From an uncultured Peptococcaceae bacterium (lineage in GTDB: Bacteria > Bacillota > Peptococcia > Peptococcales > Peptococcaceae), in contig CABQBF010000011.1 of assembly GCA_902462325.1 (NCBI GenBank), positions 1 to 32,161 of the forward strand: a stretch of DNA of 32,161 nucleotides. Reading direction: 5' to 3'. Positions 8,319 through 16,201 of the stretch are shown piece after piece. A program made the position numbers and the translations under genes. The notes beneath the pieces were generated by a model, which ran no database searches, was not told where the DNA came from, and was given only the letters and a program-made list of their open reading frames with translations. Numbering within the stretch: the stretch's first letter is position 1; each line of letters begins with the position of its first letter.

Positions 8319-9767
8319 ATGATTTTCAGTGAAACAAAAAACAGTAAACTATATTATATGCATAGTATTATTTGTCTTGCCATTATGGCAGGGTTTGGCA
8401 GTTTGCCATTGATTGAACCTTTGACTCCATTAGGTATGAAAATCATTGGTATTTTCTTGGGGATGGTATATGGCTGGTTGACAGTGGGCTTACACTGGCC
8501 CAGTATTGCAGGCTTAATTATGTTGGGCATGACGGATTATTCAAACATGAATGGTGTATTCAAAGAAGCCTTTGGGAATAACACGATTTTGTTATTGATG
8601 TTTGTTTATATTTTGGCAGGTGTATTGGACAAAGCTGGTTTGACCCGTTATATTTGCCTGCGAATTGTTTCTATCAAATGGGCCAAAGGAAAACCTTGGG
8701 TATTGACATTTTTAGTATTGATGATGAACTATGTTTGCTCTGCTTTGCTGCCGCCTTCCGCTTCCTTACTGATTTGCTGGTATATTTTATACGGGATTTG
8801 CGAAGTATGTGGTTACAAACCGGGAGAAAAATGGCCTATGCTGATGGTGGTCGGCGTTATGTTTTCCGGCAATATCGCTGGTCAAATGTTCCCATATAAA
8901 GCGTTAGCTATCACTGTTTGCGGTCAGTATGAAGCGGTCATGAACAGCAGCATTAATTATTTTGGATATACGATGTGGATGCTGGTGACATCTTTTGTGT
9001 CGGTGGTCATTTATTATCTGGTTTGCCGCTATGTTTTTCGTCCTGATGTCAGTAAATTGGTACATGCAGATGTAAAATTGGACGAAACATTAAGTTCTTA
9101 TCAAAAATTTGTGTTCATTGTATTTATCGGTTATGTTTTGTGTATGCTGCTGCCGGGTATTATGCCAGCGGAATGGGCAATTACGGTATTTTTTAATAAG
9201 TTAGGCAATACGGCTATAGCTGCTATTGTTGTTTGTATTCTGTTGTTTATGAATTTTAAGCAGGGCCGTTCTTTAAATGAAATGATGTTTGATGGCGTGC
9301 GCTGGGAAGTTTTATTTTTAATCGCCTCTGCACTGACGATTGCCGGTGCATTCCGCAATCCTGATACAGGCATTGAAAACTTCTTTGTGCAGTATGCCCA
9401 GCCATTGATGGAAGGAAAAACAGGCATTGCTTTCATTATTGTAGCTGTATTAGTTGTAAGTATGATTACCCAATTTTGCAATAACGCTGCCACAGGGACT
9501 ATTTTTACACCGATTATTTTGATGATTATGATGAGTATTGGTGATGTGGGCGTAGATACTAGAGTCATTATGTTGATGTTGGTGCAGGCCTGCGCAGTTG
9601 CTACATTATTTCCAAGCGGTGGTGCTACTGCAGCGCTATTGCATGGAAACCAGCAATGGATTCCAAAAACAACCGACTTATATATTTGCGCAGTGTTGAT
9701 GTTATTGATAAACTTCTTTTCACTGTTTGTTATTGGAATTCCGCTGTCCAAAGTATTACCGCTGTAA
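8319..9767 (+). CDS. SLC13/DASS-type permease (first paralog)
   Basis: 482-aa polytopic membrane protein with about 11-12 hydrophobic segments, resembling the SLC13 family of divalent anion:Na+ symporters (ion transporter superfamily). Loop motifs LPPSASLL and CNNAATG (387-393) occupy places like the Ser-Asn-Thr substrate/sodium signatures of that family, and PSGGATAALLHGN lies near the C-terminus. GTG at 8310 is in frame, but ATG at 8319 has GAAAGG at a workable distance whereas the GTG is too close to it. It follows the second oxidoreductase by 17 bases, so it most likely imports the acid those enzymes reduce, or exports the product. Family fairly sure; substrate unknown. Confidence 0.82.
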   Translation: MIFSETKNSKLYYMHSIICLAIMAGFGSLPLIEPLTPLGMKIIGIFLGMVYGWLTVGLHWPSIAGLIMLGMTDYSNMNGVFKEAFGNNTILLLMFVYILAGVLDKAGLTRYICLRIVSIKWAKGKPWVLTFLVLMMNYVCSALLPPSASLLICWYILYGICEVCGYKPGEKWPMLMVVGVMFSGNIAGQMFPYKALAITVCGQYEAVMNSSINYFGYTMWMLVTSFVSVVIYYLVCRYVFRPDVSKLVHADVKLDETLSSYQKFVFIVFIGYVLCMLLPGIMPAEWAITVFFNKLGNTAIAAIVVCILLFMNFKQGRSLNEMMFDGVRWEVLFLIASALTIAGAFRNPDTGIENFFVQYAQPLMEGKTGIAFIIVAVLVVSMITQFCNNAATGTIFTPIILMIMMSIGDVGVDTRVIMLMLVQACAVATLFPSGGATAALLHGNQQWIPKTTDLYICAVLMLLINFFSLFVIGIPLSKVLPL

Positions 9768-9817
9768 GACGCGACGTTTGTAGATAAAGCATTTTCTAGG
9801 ATATTGAGAATTTTTTG

Positions 9818-9933
9818 TAAAAACCTCCCGCAATCGGCTATAGCCGCGCTGCGGGAGGTTTTGTGTTGCAAAGATAATCTAGTTAGGCGTTTTGTATCAG
9901 TTTTCGAGAAAGAAATGGCTGATGGGAAACGTC
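9818..9933. repeat. 116-bp direct repeat, copy 2
   Basis: Second copy of the element at 3012-3127, same orientation, offset exactly 6806 bases. It begins 50 bases after the permease stop. With copy 1 it brackets the whole LysR-oxidoreductase-oxidoreductase-permease module. Confidence 0.9.
9819..9862. terminator. Terminator hairpin inside repeat copy 2
   Basis: The same nested hairpin as in copy 1, with the outer stem at 9825-9832/9850-9857 and the first base pair improved to C-G (9824/9858). TTTT follows. It would end the operon of the oxidoreductases and first permease. Confidence 0.75.
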
Positions 9934-10228
9934 TTTTTTGTGCAGTTAAAATCCAATAGAAATACTTATGATAAATATGTGTAACGGGGAACTGTAACCT
10001 ATTATTGCTATCTATGCAAGAAACCAAAAAAACTTATAATTAAAATCATCAAGAGAAACGGCAGCGCAGCTTGCGAAAGCTATCATTAAAAATTTTATTC
10101 AGAAGAAAAAGCTGCCTGCGGTTCTTGTGATTGTGCGCACAGAGGATAAATGATTATCGCAATCCTTCAACTAGTTGAACATACTTTACAGAAATCATGA
10201 CAGATGAAATTTTGGAGGAGATGAAGTT
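9934..10228 (+). promoter_or_regulatory. Regulatory region before the second permease
   Basis: Non-coding stretch with several short symmetries. GGCAGC (10060-10065) can pair with GCTGCC (10111-10116), or GCAGCTT (10066-10072) with AAGCTGC (10109-10115), two mutually exclusive pairings. GATAA/TTATC (10145-10149/10154-10158) and the 12-bp palindrome TCAACTAGTTGA (10167-10178) follow. A TATAAT occurs at 10035-10040 without a good -35. No promoter is convincing. Confidence 0.4.
10126..10141. promoter_or_regulatory. CRP/FNR-superfamily-like site
   Basis: TGTGA-N6-GCACA matches nine of ten conserved positions of the CRP consensus TGTGA-N6-TCACA. It lies 87 bases before the permease start. A single match of this kind can occur by chance, and no CRP-type regulator is encoded in the window. 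Confidence 0.3.
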
Positions 10229-11683
10229 ATGAGTACAAAAAAAGAAACGAAAGACTGGGTGTATTGGATGCATACCGTCATCACCATTGCTTTGATGTTT
10301 GGCATTGGCTATCTGGAGCCATGGGGCTCATTGGAAACAATTGGGATGAAGGTTTTAGGTATCTTTATTGGATTGTTATGGGGCTGGACTTTTATTGGAT
10401 TTGTTTGGCCAAGTATGTTGGGTGTGCTGGCTTTAGGCCTTTCTGGTTATCAAACAGTGAACGCTGTATTAACGGCCGGTTTCGGCGCACCGGTTAATAC
10501 CGTCTTATGTATCTTTATTTTTATCTTTGCAGCTTACATGGATAAAATCGGTTTAAGCAGAATTATAGCCAACTGGTTTATCAGCCGCAAAATTTGTGTA
10601 GGTCGGCCATACGTATTTACTTTGATGGTTTTCATTGCAGCATATGTATTGGGCGCTACTGTTAGTTTATTTACAGCGATATTGCTATTGTTCAGTATTT
10701 TCTATAGCGCTTGTGATACGCTGGGGTATAAAAAGCAGGAAAAATATCCGGTGGCTGTGCTGGCAGGTATTGTTTATGCAGCCATGTTAGGGTTCGCGCT
10801 GTTCCCATTTAAGGCGGTACAGGTTTTGGTATTGGGTTCCTTATCTACTGTGTCTAACGGTTTAACAGCGGATTTTGCCAGCTTTACGATTTTAACCTTT
10901 ATCGTCACTGTTGTTTGTTTGGCTATTTATATGCTGATTATGAAGTTTGTGATAAGACCGGACATCTCGAATTTTGAAGGTGTTGGCGATATGTTTGAAG
11001 ATTTACGGCATATCAAAATGACCGGTGAACAAAAAATTGCGGCATTCTTTTTATGCCTGTTTATGTTCGCAATGTTTGCACCGAGCGTGTTGCCGAAAGA
11101 ATTTTTTGTTACCAAATTCTTTACAGCGTTAGGGATTACCGGTTCCTTGGTGTTCGTGTTAGTATTGATGGCTATGCTGAAAATCAAAGGGAAGGTTTCG
11201 TTCAACTTTTCCGAATGTGCGAAAGATGGCATGAACTGGGATATGATTATCATGTTTGTAGCCACCATGCCTGTGTCGGCAGCTATGAGCAGCGAGGATG
11301 TTGGGGTAATTGATTTCTTGGTGGAACTGTTATCTCCAATTTTCACCCAGTTCAGCGGTTTGGCTTTCTGCGCCGTATTCTTGATTATCGCTGGTTTATT
11401 GACGCAGGTTGCCCACAATCTGGTGCTGGCAGCGCTAATGACGCCTATTTTGTATCAATTTTGCATCAAGCTGGGCGGCGATCCGATTATGATGTGCGTA
11501 CTGTTTTCCTTTGCACTGGCCACTTCTGTGGCAACACCGGGCGGTTCTGCTACGGCGGCCTTGATGTTCACCAATGATTGGATTGGAAAGGGTAATTCTT
11601 ATAAATACGGTTGGTTGATGGCCATTATCAGTATCATTGTTGTAGTAGTTGTGGGGATTCCTGTTGGCTCCGTTATTTTCTAA
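10229..11683 (+). CDS. SLC13/DASS-type permease (second paralog)
   Basis: 484-aa polytopic membrane protein, clearly a paralog of the permease at 8319-9767: both share MK-x2-GIF-x-G near the N-terminus, the DK-x-GL-(S/T)R segment and a Gly-rich loop near the C-terminus (TPGGSATAALMFTND here). The loop that reads CNNAATG in the first copy reads VAHNLVLAALMTP here (from residue 394), so ion or substrate specificity may differ. GGAGGAG precedes the ATG by about eight bases. It has its own upstream region behind a terminator-bearing repeat, so it is probably transcribed separately from the oxidoreductases. It may form a unit with the phosphatase-superfamily gene downstream. Confidence 0.82.
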   Translation: MSTKKETKDWVYWMHTVITIALMFGIGYLEPWGSLETIGMKVLGIFIGLLWGWTFIGFVWPSMLGVLALGLSGYQTVNAVLTAGFGAPVNTVLCIFIFIFAAYMDKIGLSRIIANWFISRKICVGRPYVFTLMVFIAAYVLGATVSLFTAILLLFSIFYSACDTLGYKKQEKYPVAVLAGIVYAAMLGFALFPFKAVQVLVLGSLSTVSNGLTADFASFTILTFIVTVVCLAIYMLIMKFVIRPDISNFEGVGDMFEDLRHIKMTGEQKIAAFFLCLFMFAMFAPSVLPKEFFVTKFFTALGITGSLVFVLVLMAMLKIKGKVSFNFSECAKDGMNWDMIIMFVATMPVSAAMSSEDVGVIDFLVELLSPIFTQFSGLAFCAVFLIIAGLLTQVAHNLVLAALMTPILYQFCIKLGGDPIMMCVLFSFALATSVATPGGSATAALMFTNDWIGKGNSYKYGWLMAIISIIVVVVVGIPVGSVIF

Positions 11684-11696
11684 AACGTAACGGAGC
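11667..11696 (+). other. Hairpin spanning the permease stop codon
   Basis: GCTCCGTTA (11667-11675) pairs perfectly with TAACGGAGC (11688-11696), and TTTT/AAAA (11676-11679/11682-11685) extends the stem inside. The TAA stop lies in the loop-proximal part. No T tract follows, so it looks like an mRNA-end or processing structure rather than an intrinsic terminator. Confidence 0.45.
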
Positions 11697-11703
11697 ACGG
11701 ATT

Positions 11704-11770
11704 ATCGGTTGTGAATCAGACTGCCCGGGAAAGCCTATTGTCACGCTGGGTGAAACAGCGTGGAGCCGAT
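11704..11770 (+). ncRNA. Candidate structured RNA before the phosphatase-superfamily gene
   Basis: ATCGGTT (11704-11710) pairs with AGCCGAT (11764-11770) to close a domain. The domain holds a hairpin of CACGCTG/CAGCGTG (11742-11748/11756-11762) with loop GGTGAAA, and a purine/GC-rich segment with CCCGGGAAAGCC. AGACTG (11718-11723) could instead pair with CAGTCT (11802-11807), allowing a switch. This resembles a riboswitch layout, but I could not match it to a known class (cobalamin, c-di-GMP-I, moco and SAM were considered). Confidence 0.35.
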
Positions 11771-11843
11771 GGTCTTCCAATGAAAGCATTCTTTTATGTG
11801 TCAGTCTTGCGAATAGATAAACTTATTTTGAGGAGGAAGAAAA

Positions 11844-13847
11844 ATGGACAAGAAAAAAGTATTGATTTTAGGGATTGACGGGTTGGATCCCCGTTTAACC
11901 AAACGCTATGTGGAAGAAGGCTTTATGCCCAATACAAAGAAATTTTTGGAACGGGGCGCAGCCCAATATGATTATGAAATGATTGGTGGACAGCCGACTG
12001 TAACCCCACCAATGTGGACTACGTTAGCTACCGGCGCTACAGCCCGTGTGCATGGCATTACCGGTTATTATCGCCACAATGAACAGCATGATATTCTGGA
12101 ATACAATTTCGATTCCACCAACTGCCGTGCGGAACAGTTATGGAATGTGACTGCCGAAGCAGGTTTGAAAACATTGGTATGGCATTGGCCAGGTTCTGCA
12201 TGGCCACCAAGCTCCGACAGTGAAAATTTATATGTCATTGATGGTACCCAGCCAGGTGGTATCAATGTAGGGACTGCCCAAGTAGACCAGGAATTTCTGT
12301 TGCTGGCCAGTCCAAAAGTAGAAACTGCTTCTTTCCGTCATGATGCAGCCAGCGATAAAGAAGTACCATGCTTTATTACAGGGATGGAAGCGGAAGAAAA
12401 GAATGATGCAGTTGATTTGAACAAAATGGCCAACCGTCTGACCGTGAAAAAGAGCCAGCGCGTAACGACTACTGTAGAAGAAAATATTCAAAATTTGGAT
12501 GAAACGCCAATGAACATGGTTAGCTCCCCAATTAAACCGGCTACTGGATGGGTGGATGCACCAGCAGATGCATTGGAAGGCACCATGTTGTTATCCGATG
12601 GTTATATTCGCCGTCCATTCTTAATTTTGAAGAATGAAGCTGGTAAGTATGACAGAATTGCCATCTACAAAAATAAAAAGGCGACAGAACCAATCGTTGT
12701 GTTAGAAAAAGACGTTTATGTGCAGGATGTGGTAGATGAAGCCATTCGCCATGAAGAACGGGTACAAGCTAATCGCAGCATGCGTTTGCTGGAAATTGAG
12801 GAAGACGGCAGTCATCTGCGTTTGTGGGTGTCGGCAGCAATGGATTTCCATGACGATACTGTATGGTCACCAAAGAGCCTGCGAAAAACAGTAGTAGAAA
12901 ATGTAGGCTATCCGCAACCGGTCAGCTTAGGCGGCGGTTTTGATGAAACACTGGTTTCTAAATGCATGCGGGCCAGCTGGGATCACGCTGCTAAATGGAA
13001 TGCCGACGGTATTAAATACATGGCACGGGAACAGGGTTTTGACGTAATTTTCTCCCATTTTCACAACGTAGACCTGCAAGGCCATGTGCTGGTATCTAAC
13101 CTGAAAAAAGGTGGTAAGCTGGGACCGGAAGTGTGTCAGGAATTGTTCAAACAGGTTTATATTCAGACCGATAATTACATTGGTGAATTTTTAGAACTGT
13201 TGGATGAAGGCTGGACCATTCTGATTGTTTCCGACCATGGCCAGACCACGCCAGAACACGAACCATCCACCTATCGTCTGAATACTGGCGGGGTAAATGC
13301 TTACGATATGCGGAAACTGGGCTATACAGTACTGAAGAAAGATGAAAATGGCAATGATTTGCCGGAAATTGACTGGAGCAAAACTACAGCCCACACCGCT
13401 TCTTATTGCCATATCTTCATCAATTTGAAGGGCAGAGATCCGCACGGTATTGTGGAACCGGAAGTTAAATATGAATTGGAAGAAAAAATTATGACCGATT
13501 TGTATAGTCTGCGGGATGAAAAGACCGGTCACCGCATTGTGGCATTGGCTCTGCGCAACAGGGATGCTGCGCTGCTGGGAGAAGGCGGACCAGACAGCGG
13601 CGATATTATCTTCTATATTGCAGAGGGGTATACTGCCGACCATGCCGACAGCTTCTCCACCATTGACGGTGCTTGCGGAACTTCTGTACGTTCTGTATTT
13701 ATGGCAGCGGGCCCTGGCATCAAAGAAAACTTCTTGACAGACCGTATTATCAAACACATGGATGTAACGCCAACAGCGGCAGTGTTGCTGGGTGTGCGGA
13801 TGCCGGCACAGTGCGAAGGGGCACCAGTTTATCAGATTTTAAAATAG
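11844..13847 (+). CDS. Alkaline-phosphatase-superfamily hydrolase (type I phosphodiesterase/nucleotide pyrophosphatase-like)
   Basis: 667-aa predicted cytoplasmic enzyme; no signal peptide is visible. It has the full metal and nucleophile set of the family: Asp12 in LGIDGLDP, nucleophile Thr54 in TVTPPMWTTLATG, Asp410 and His414 in NVDLQGH, Asp464-His465 in VSDHGQ, and His600 near the end. Members hydrolyse phosphomono- or diesters, phosphonates or sulfates through a two-metal centre. About 355 residues separate Thr54 from Asp410, far more than in nucleotide pyrophosphatases, so a large insert probably shapes the substrate site. AGGAGG lies seven bases before the ATG. The preceding permease may supply its substrate (inference). 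Confidence 0.85.
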   Translation: MDKKKVLILGIDGLDPRLTKRYVEEGFMPNTKKFLERGAAQYDYEMIGGQPTVTPPMWTTLATGATARVHGITGYYRHNEQHDILEYNFDSTNCRAEQLWNVTAEAGLKTLVWHWPGSAWPPSSDSENLYVIDGTQPGGINVGTAQVDQEFLLLASPKVETASFRHDAASDKEVPCFITGMEAEEKNDAVDLNKMANRLTVKKSQRVTTTVEENIQNLDETPMNMVSSPIKPATGWVDAPADALEGTMLLSDGYIRRPFLILKNEAGKYDRIAIYKNKKATEPIVVLEKDVYVQDVVDEAIRHEERVQANRSMRLLEIEEDGSHLRLWVSAAMDFHDDTVWSPKSLRKTVVENVGYPQPVSLGGGFDETLVSKCMRASWDHAAKWNADGIKYMAREQGFDVIFSHFHNVDLQGHVLVSNLKKGGKLGPEVCQELFKQVYIQTDNYIGEFLELLDEGWTILIVSDHGQTTPEHEPSTYRLNTGGVNAYDMRKLGYTVLKKDENGNDLPEIDWSKTTAHTASYCHIFINLKGRDPHGIVEPEVKYELEEKIMTDLYSLRDEKTGHRIVALALRNRDAALLGEGGPDSGDIIFYIAEGYTADHADSFSTIDGACGTSVRSVFMAAGPGIKENFLTDRIIKHMDVTPTAAVLLGVRMPAQCEGAPVYQILK

Positions 13848-13875
13848 TTTCGGCAATATGACATGGTATTGAGGG

Positions 13876-13909
13876 CGTCCTGCTTTTTACAAAAGCAGGA
13901 TGTTTCTCT
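13876..13909 (+). terminator. Terminator after the phosphatase-superfamily gene
   Basis: CGTCCTGCTTTT (13876-13887) pairs with AAAAGCAGGATG (13891-13902) around a TAC loop, one G-U included, and TTTCTCT follows. It separates the hydrolase from the zinc-ribbon/ABC operon. Confidence 0.8.
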
Positions 13910-13934
13910 ATCCTTTTGGAATGGAGTGAAGACT

Positions 13935-14384
13935 ATGAATGCTTTGTATTGTGCAGAAGGACGCATAGAAACGCTGAAAAAACGAACACGGCGCTGTGTT
14001 TGCAAATACTGTGGTGGACCGTTGAGCCTGCGGCGTATCATTTTTCATGATGTGGAGGATGTACGGGTAGAAATTTATTGTGACAACTGCGACCGGATAG
14101 AGTTTGGCGTAGAGCCGGAAATCTATATCAGTGCCTGTAATTTTGTTGATAATCTGGAATTTGATTGTTATGAAGGGTTGGATGCAAATGAAAAGAAACG
14201 TCAGATGAATATTGCCAAAGTCAGCGAGATTTTATCCTGGGGTTGCAAGAATATGGGATTGTTAAATCAGGAGGGATTTCAGGTGCCTTTGCAGATGAAA
14301 CAGTCCGATTGGGCAGAGTGTTTGGTTTTATCCAGTGAAGAAATTATGCTGGACGGAGAAAAGCCGGAAACGGAGGCAACATGA
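13935..14384 (+). CDS. Small zinc-ribbon protein of unknown function
   Basis: 149-aa soluble protein. Residues 21-52 hold paired cysteine knuckles, C23-x2-C26 and C49-x2-C52 (with an extra C21), typical of a zinc ribbon. The rest is acidic and not recognised. The frame is open further upstream to 13863, but that part runs through a terminator hairpin; ATG 13935 has TGGAGTGA before it. Its stop overlaps the start of the ABC ATPase (ATGA), so the two are translationally coupled. It may be a partner or regulator of the ATPase (inference). Confidence 0.75.
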   Translation: MNALYCAEGRIETLKKRTRRCVCKYCGGPLSLRRIIFHDVEDVRVEIYCDNCDRIEFGVEPEIYISACNFVDNLEFDCYEGLDANEKKRQMNIAKVSEILSWGCKNMGLLNQEGFQVPLQMKQSDWAECLVLSSEEIMLDGEKPETEAT

Positions 14385-15220
14385 TGCAGACGGTTTTGCG
14401 GGCACGGGAGCTTTGCTATAAATCGGGGAAGCGCTATTTGCTAAATCATATTAATTGGGAAATAAAAGCAGGAGAGCATTGGTTGATTTTTGGAATGAAT
14501 GGCAGCGGCAAGACGACGCTGTTAAGTACGATTGCCGGTTTTAAATCGGCCACGTCCGGCAAATTAGAAGTGCTGGGGCAGCATTATGACAGAGCGAATA
14601 TCTACGGGCTGCGCCGAAAAGTGGGCTGGGTCAGCAGTTCTTTTTTTGACAATTATTATAAACAGGAGGCTGCGCTGCAAATTGTGTTGTCGGGCTTAAC
14701 AGGAACATTAAACGTAGATGATACCATTCAAGATGGAGATGTGCGTTATGCTAAAGCGCTGCTGCGGGAACTGCGCATGGGAGAAAAGATGCACCAGCCC
14801 TTTGGTTTGATGAGCAAAGGGGAGCGGAAAAATGTGTTGATTGCCCGTGCATTGATTACAAGACCGGAAATTTTGGTGCTGGATGAACCGGGTACAGGCT
14901 TAGATGTATATGCTAGAGCCCACATGATGAATACGGTGCGTATGTTGGCAGAGAATGGAGGCGTGACAATTTTGTATGTGACCCATTATCCTGAGGAAAT
15001 TCAACCTTTTATGAATAAGACATTGCTGCTGAAAAATGGACGGGTTTTTGCCCAGGGCGATACCGCTGATGTGTTGACCAGCCAAAATCTTTCCGCTTTG
15101 ATGAATGAATCCATTATAGTGCGAAGAACAGAGGATGGAACCATTGGGATGACAGCGCAGGCCCCGTCTCAGTTATGGCAGCTATGCTATGGAAAGCAGG
15201 TGAAGGAAAATGGGCTATGA
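14381..15220 (+). CDS. ABC-type ATPase without a permease (ModF/YlmA-like)
   Basis: 279-aa single ABC domain. Walker A is GMNGSGKTT (38-46), the signature is MSKGE (144-148, a variant of LSGGQ), Walker B is ILVLDEPGTGLD (164-175), and a switch His follows in VTHYPEE. ABC proteins with this kind of degenerate signature and no membrane partner are seen in the ModF/YlmA group (COG1119), whose role is poorly known. The start overlaps the zinc-ribbon gene by four bases, and the end overlaps the next gene by 11 bases. No transmembrane subunit or binding protein lies nearby, so a non-transport function is possible. Confidence 0.85.
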   Translation: MMQTVLRARELCYKSGKRYLLNHINWEIKAGEHWLIFGMNGSGKTTLLSTIAGFKSATSGKLEVLGQHYDRANIYGLRRKVGWVSSSFFDNYYKQEAALQIVLSGLTGTLNVDDTIQDGDVRYAKALLRELRMGEKMHQPFGLMSKGERKNVLIARALITRPEILVLDEPGTGLDVYARAHMMNTVRMLAENGGVTILYVTHYPEEIQPFMNKTLLLKNGRVFAQGDTADVLTSQNLSALMNESIIVRRTEDGTIGMTAQAPSQLWQLCYGKQVKENGL

Positions 15221-16160
15221 AAGCTATGAGAACAGGGATATGCGCTGCGCTGCCGATGTGGGCCGTATGGCAGAACTGGGCCGTTTTGATGTGCAGTTTG
15301 ATGTATATGGCAGCGCCGTACAGGAGCACGATGGCAAAATTTATTACCGTGCCACTAGCGACGAGGAAAAATTATACGATTATATGCGGCAGAAACGGTT
15401 AGAAGAACAATATTTTACGCCGATTGTTCAGCAATCGCGGCGCACGAATGTCCCAGCTGGTATGAAAGAACAGCTTTTGCAGGAAACCAAATATATTTTG
15501 TTGAAACAGTTAAAGCGAGATTACGAAGGCAGCGGTTATTTTGCGCTGATGCAGCCTCTTTTTCAAATAGCAGCTAATGAGGAGGCATTACCTGTTTTAC
15601 TGAATTATCAAGAACAAGTTGACGGTCATTTTGATGATACAGAGCTGCAATTATTTTTGGGCGCAGCTTGGATGGCCTATGAAGCTAAAGTATTATCCAG
15701 CGGTAGCTATAAACGATTGCTGCAATGGCACAATACAACCCGACAGCAAATGGCTGATGATCCAGTGGTAGCGGATAATTTGGAGCGCACCTTTTATGGT
15801 TTCGTTTATCAAAAGCCGGATGGTCGCAGCGATTGTATGCTTGACGCGCAGAAGATGACGGTAGTGCGCCAAAGACAGGAAAAATTACTGCAGGGATTGT
15901 TGGTTGGCCCTATCATGAAAAAAACCTACTGGTTTCAACAGTTTAACCAGTTAGGGGCTATTCGCCAAAGCTATCGGCAATGGCTGCTGCAAGGGCAGGA
16001 TGAAGCCTATTTTCAAGTATTGCAGGAAATTAGACATTGTCCGGGCGTCATTACATGGTCAGCATTGCGGCAGGCAGCAGAAAAACTGGCTGGTAACGAA
16101 GCGGCCAGTCGGGCAGTTGCGTATTATAGCGCGTTGTGGAATTTACAGCAGCATGATTAA
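15210..16160 (+). CDS. Unrecognised soluble protein, third gene of the ABC operon
   Basis: 316-aa protein that I do not recognise. It looks mostly helical, has no signal peptide or membrane segment, and is rich in Gln, Leu and Tyr in its second half (for example WFQQFNQLGAIRQSY). The start at 15210 lies inside the ABC gene and has AAGG just before it, so it is translationally coupled. The tight overlap with the ATPase and zinc-ribbon protein suggests one complex or pathway. A terminator after it is not clear; a weak GTACA/TGTAC hairpin lies at 16179-16195. Confidence 0.75.
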   Translation: MGYESYENRDMRCAADVGRMAELGRFDVQFDVYGSAVQEHDGKIYYRATSDEEKLYDYMRQKRLEEQYFTPIVQQSRRTNVPAGMKEQLLQETKYILLKQLKRDYEGSGYFALMQPLFQIAANEEALPVLLNYQEQVDGHFDDTELQLFLGAAWMAYEAKVLSSGSYKRLLQWHNTTRQQMADDPVVADNLERTFYGFVYQKPDGRSDCMLDAQKMTVVRQRQEKLLQGLLVGPIMKKTYWFQQFNQLGAIRQSYRQWLLQGQDEAYFQVLQEIRHCPGVITWSALRQAAEKLAGNEAASRAVAYYSALWNLQQHD

Positions 16161-16201
16161 ACAACGAGAGTGTCGGCAGTACACGGGCCTTGTACAGAGG
16201 T

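Noticed and set aside
3012..9933. Composite transposon or integrated element
   Set aside because: No transposase, integrase, terminal inverted repeats or clear target duplication; only the direct repeats are seen.
9131..10027. 298-codon open frame on the minus strand
   Set aside because: It is antisense to the first permease, has no family features or RBS, and runs across the repeat.
11684..11843. Cobalamin, c-di-GMP-I, moco or SAM riboswitch
   Set aside because: Single short strings such as GGGAAAGCC, GGTGAAA and GCCGATGG resemble parts of these, but the full conserved cores are absent.
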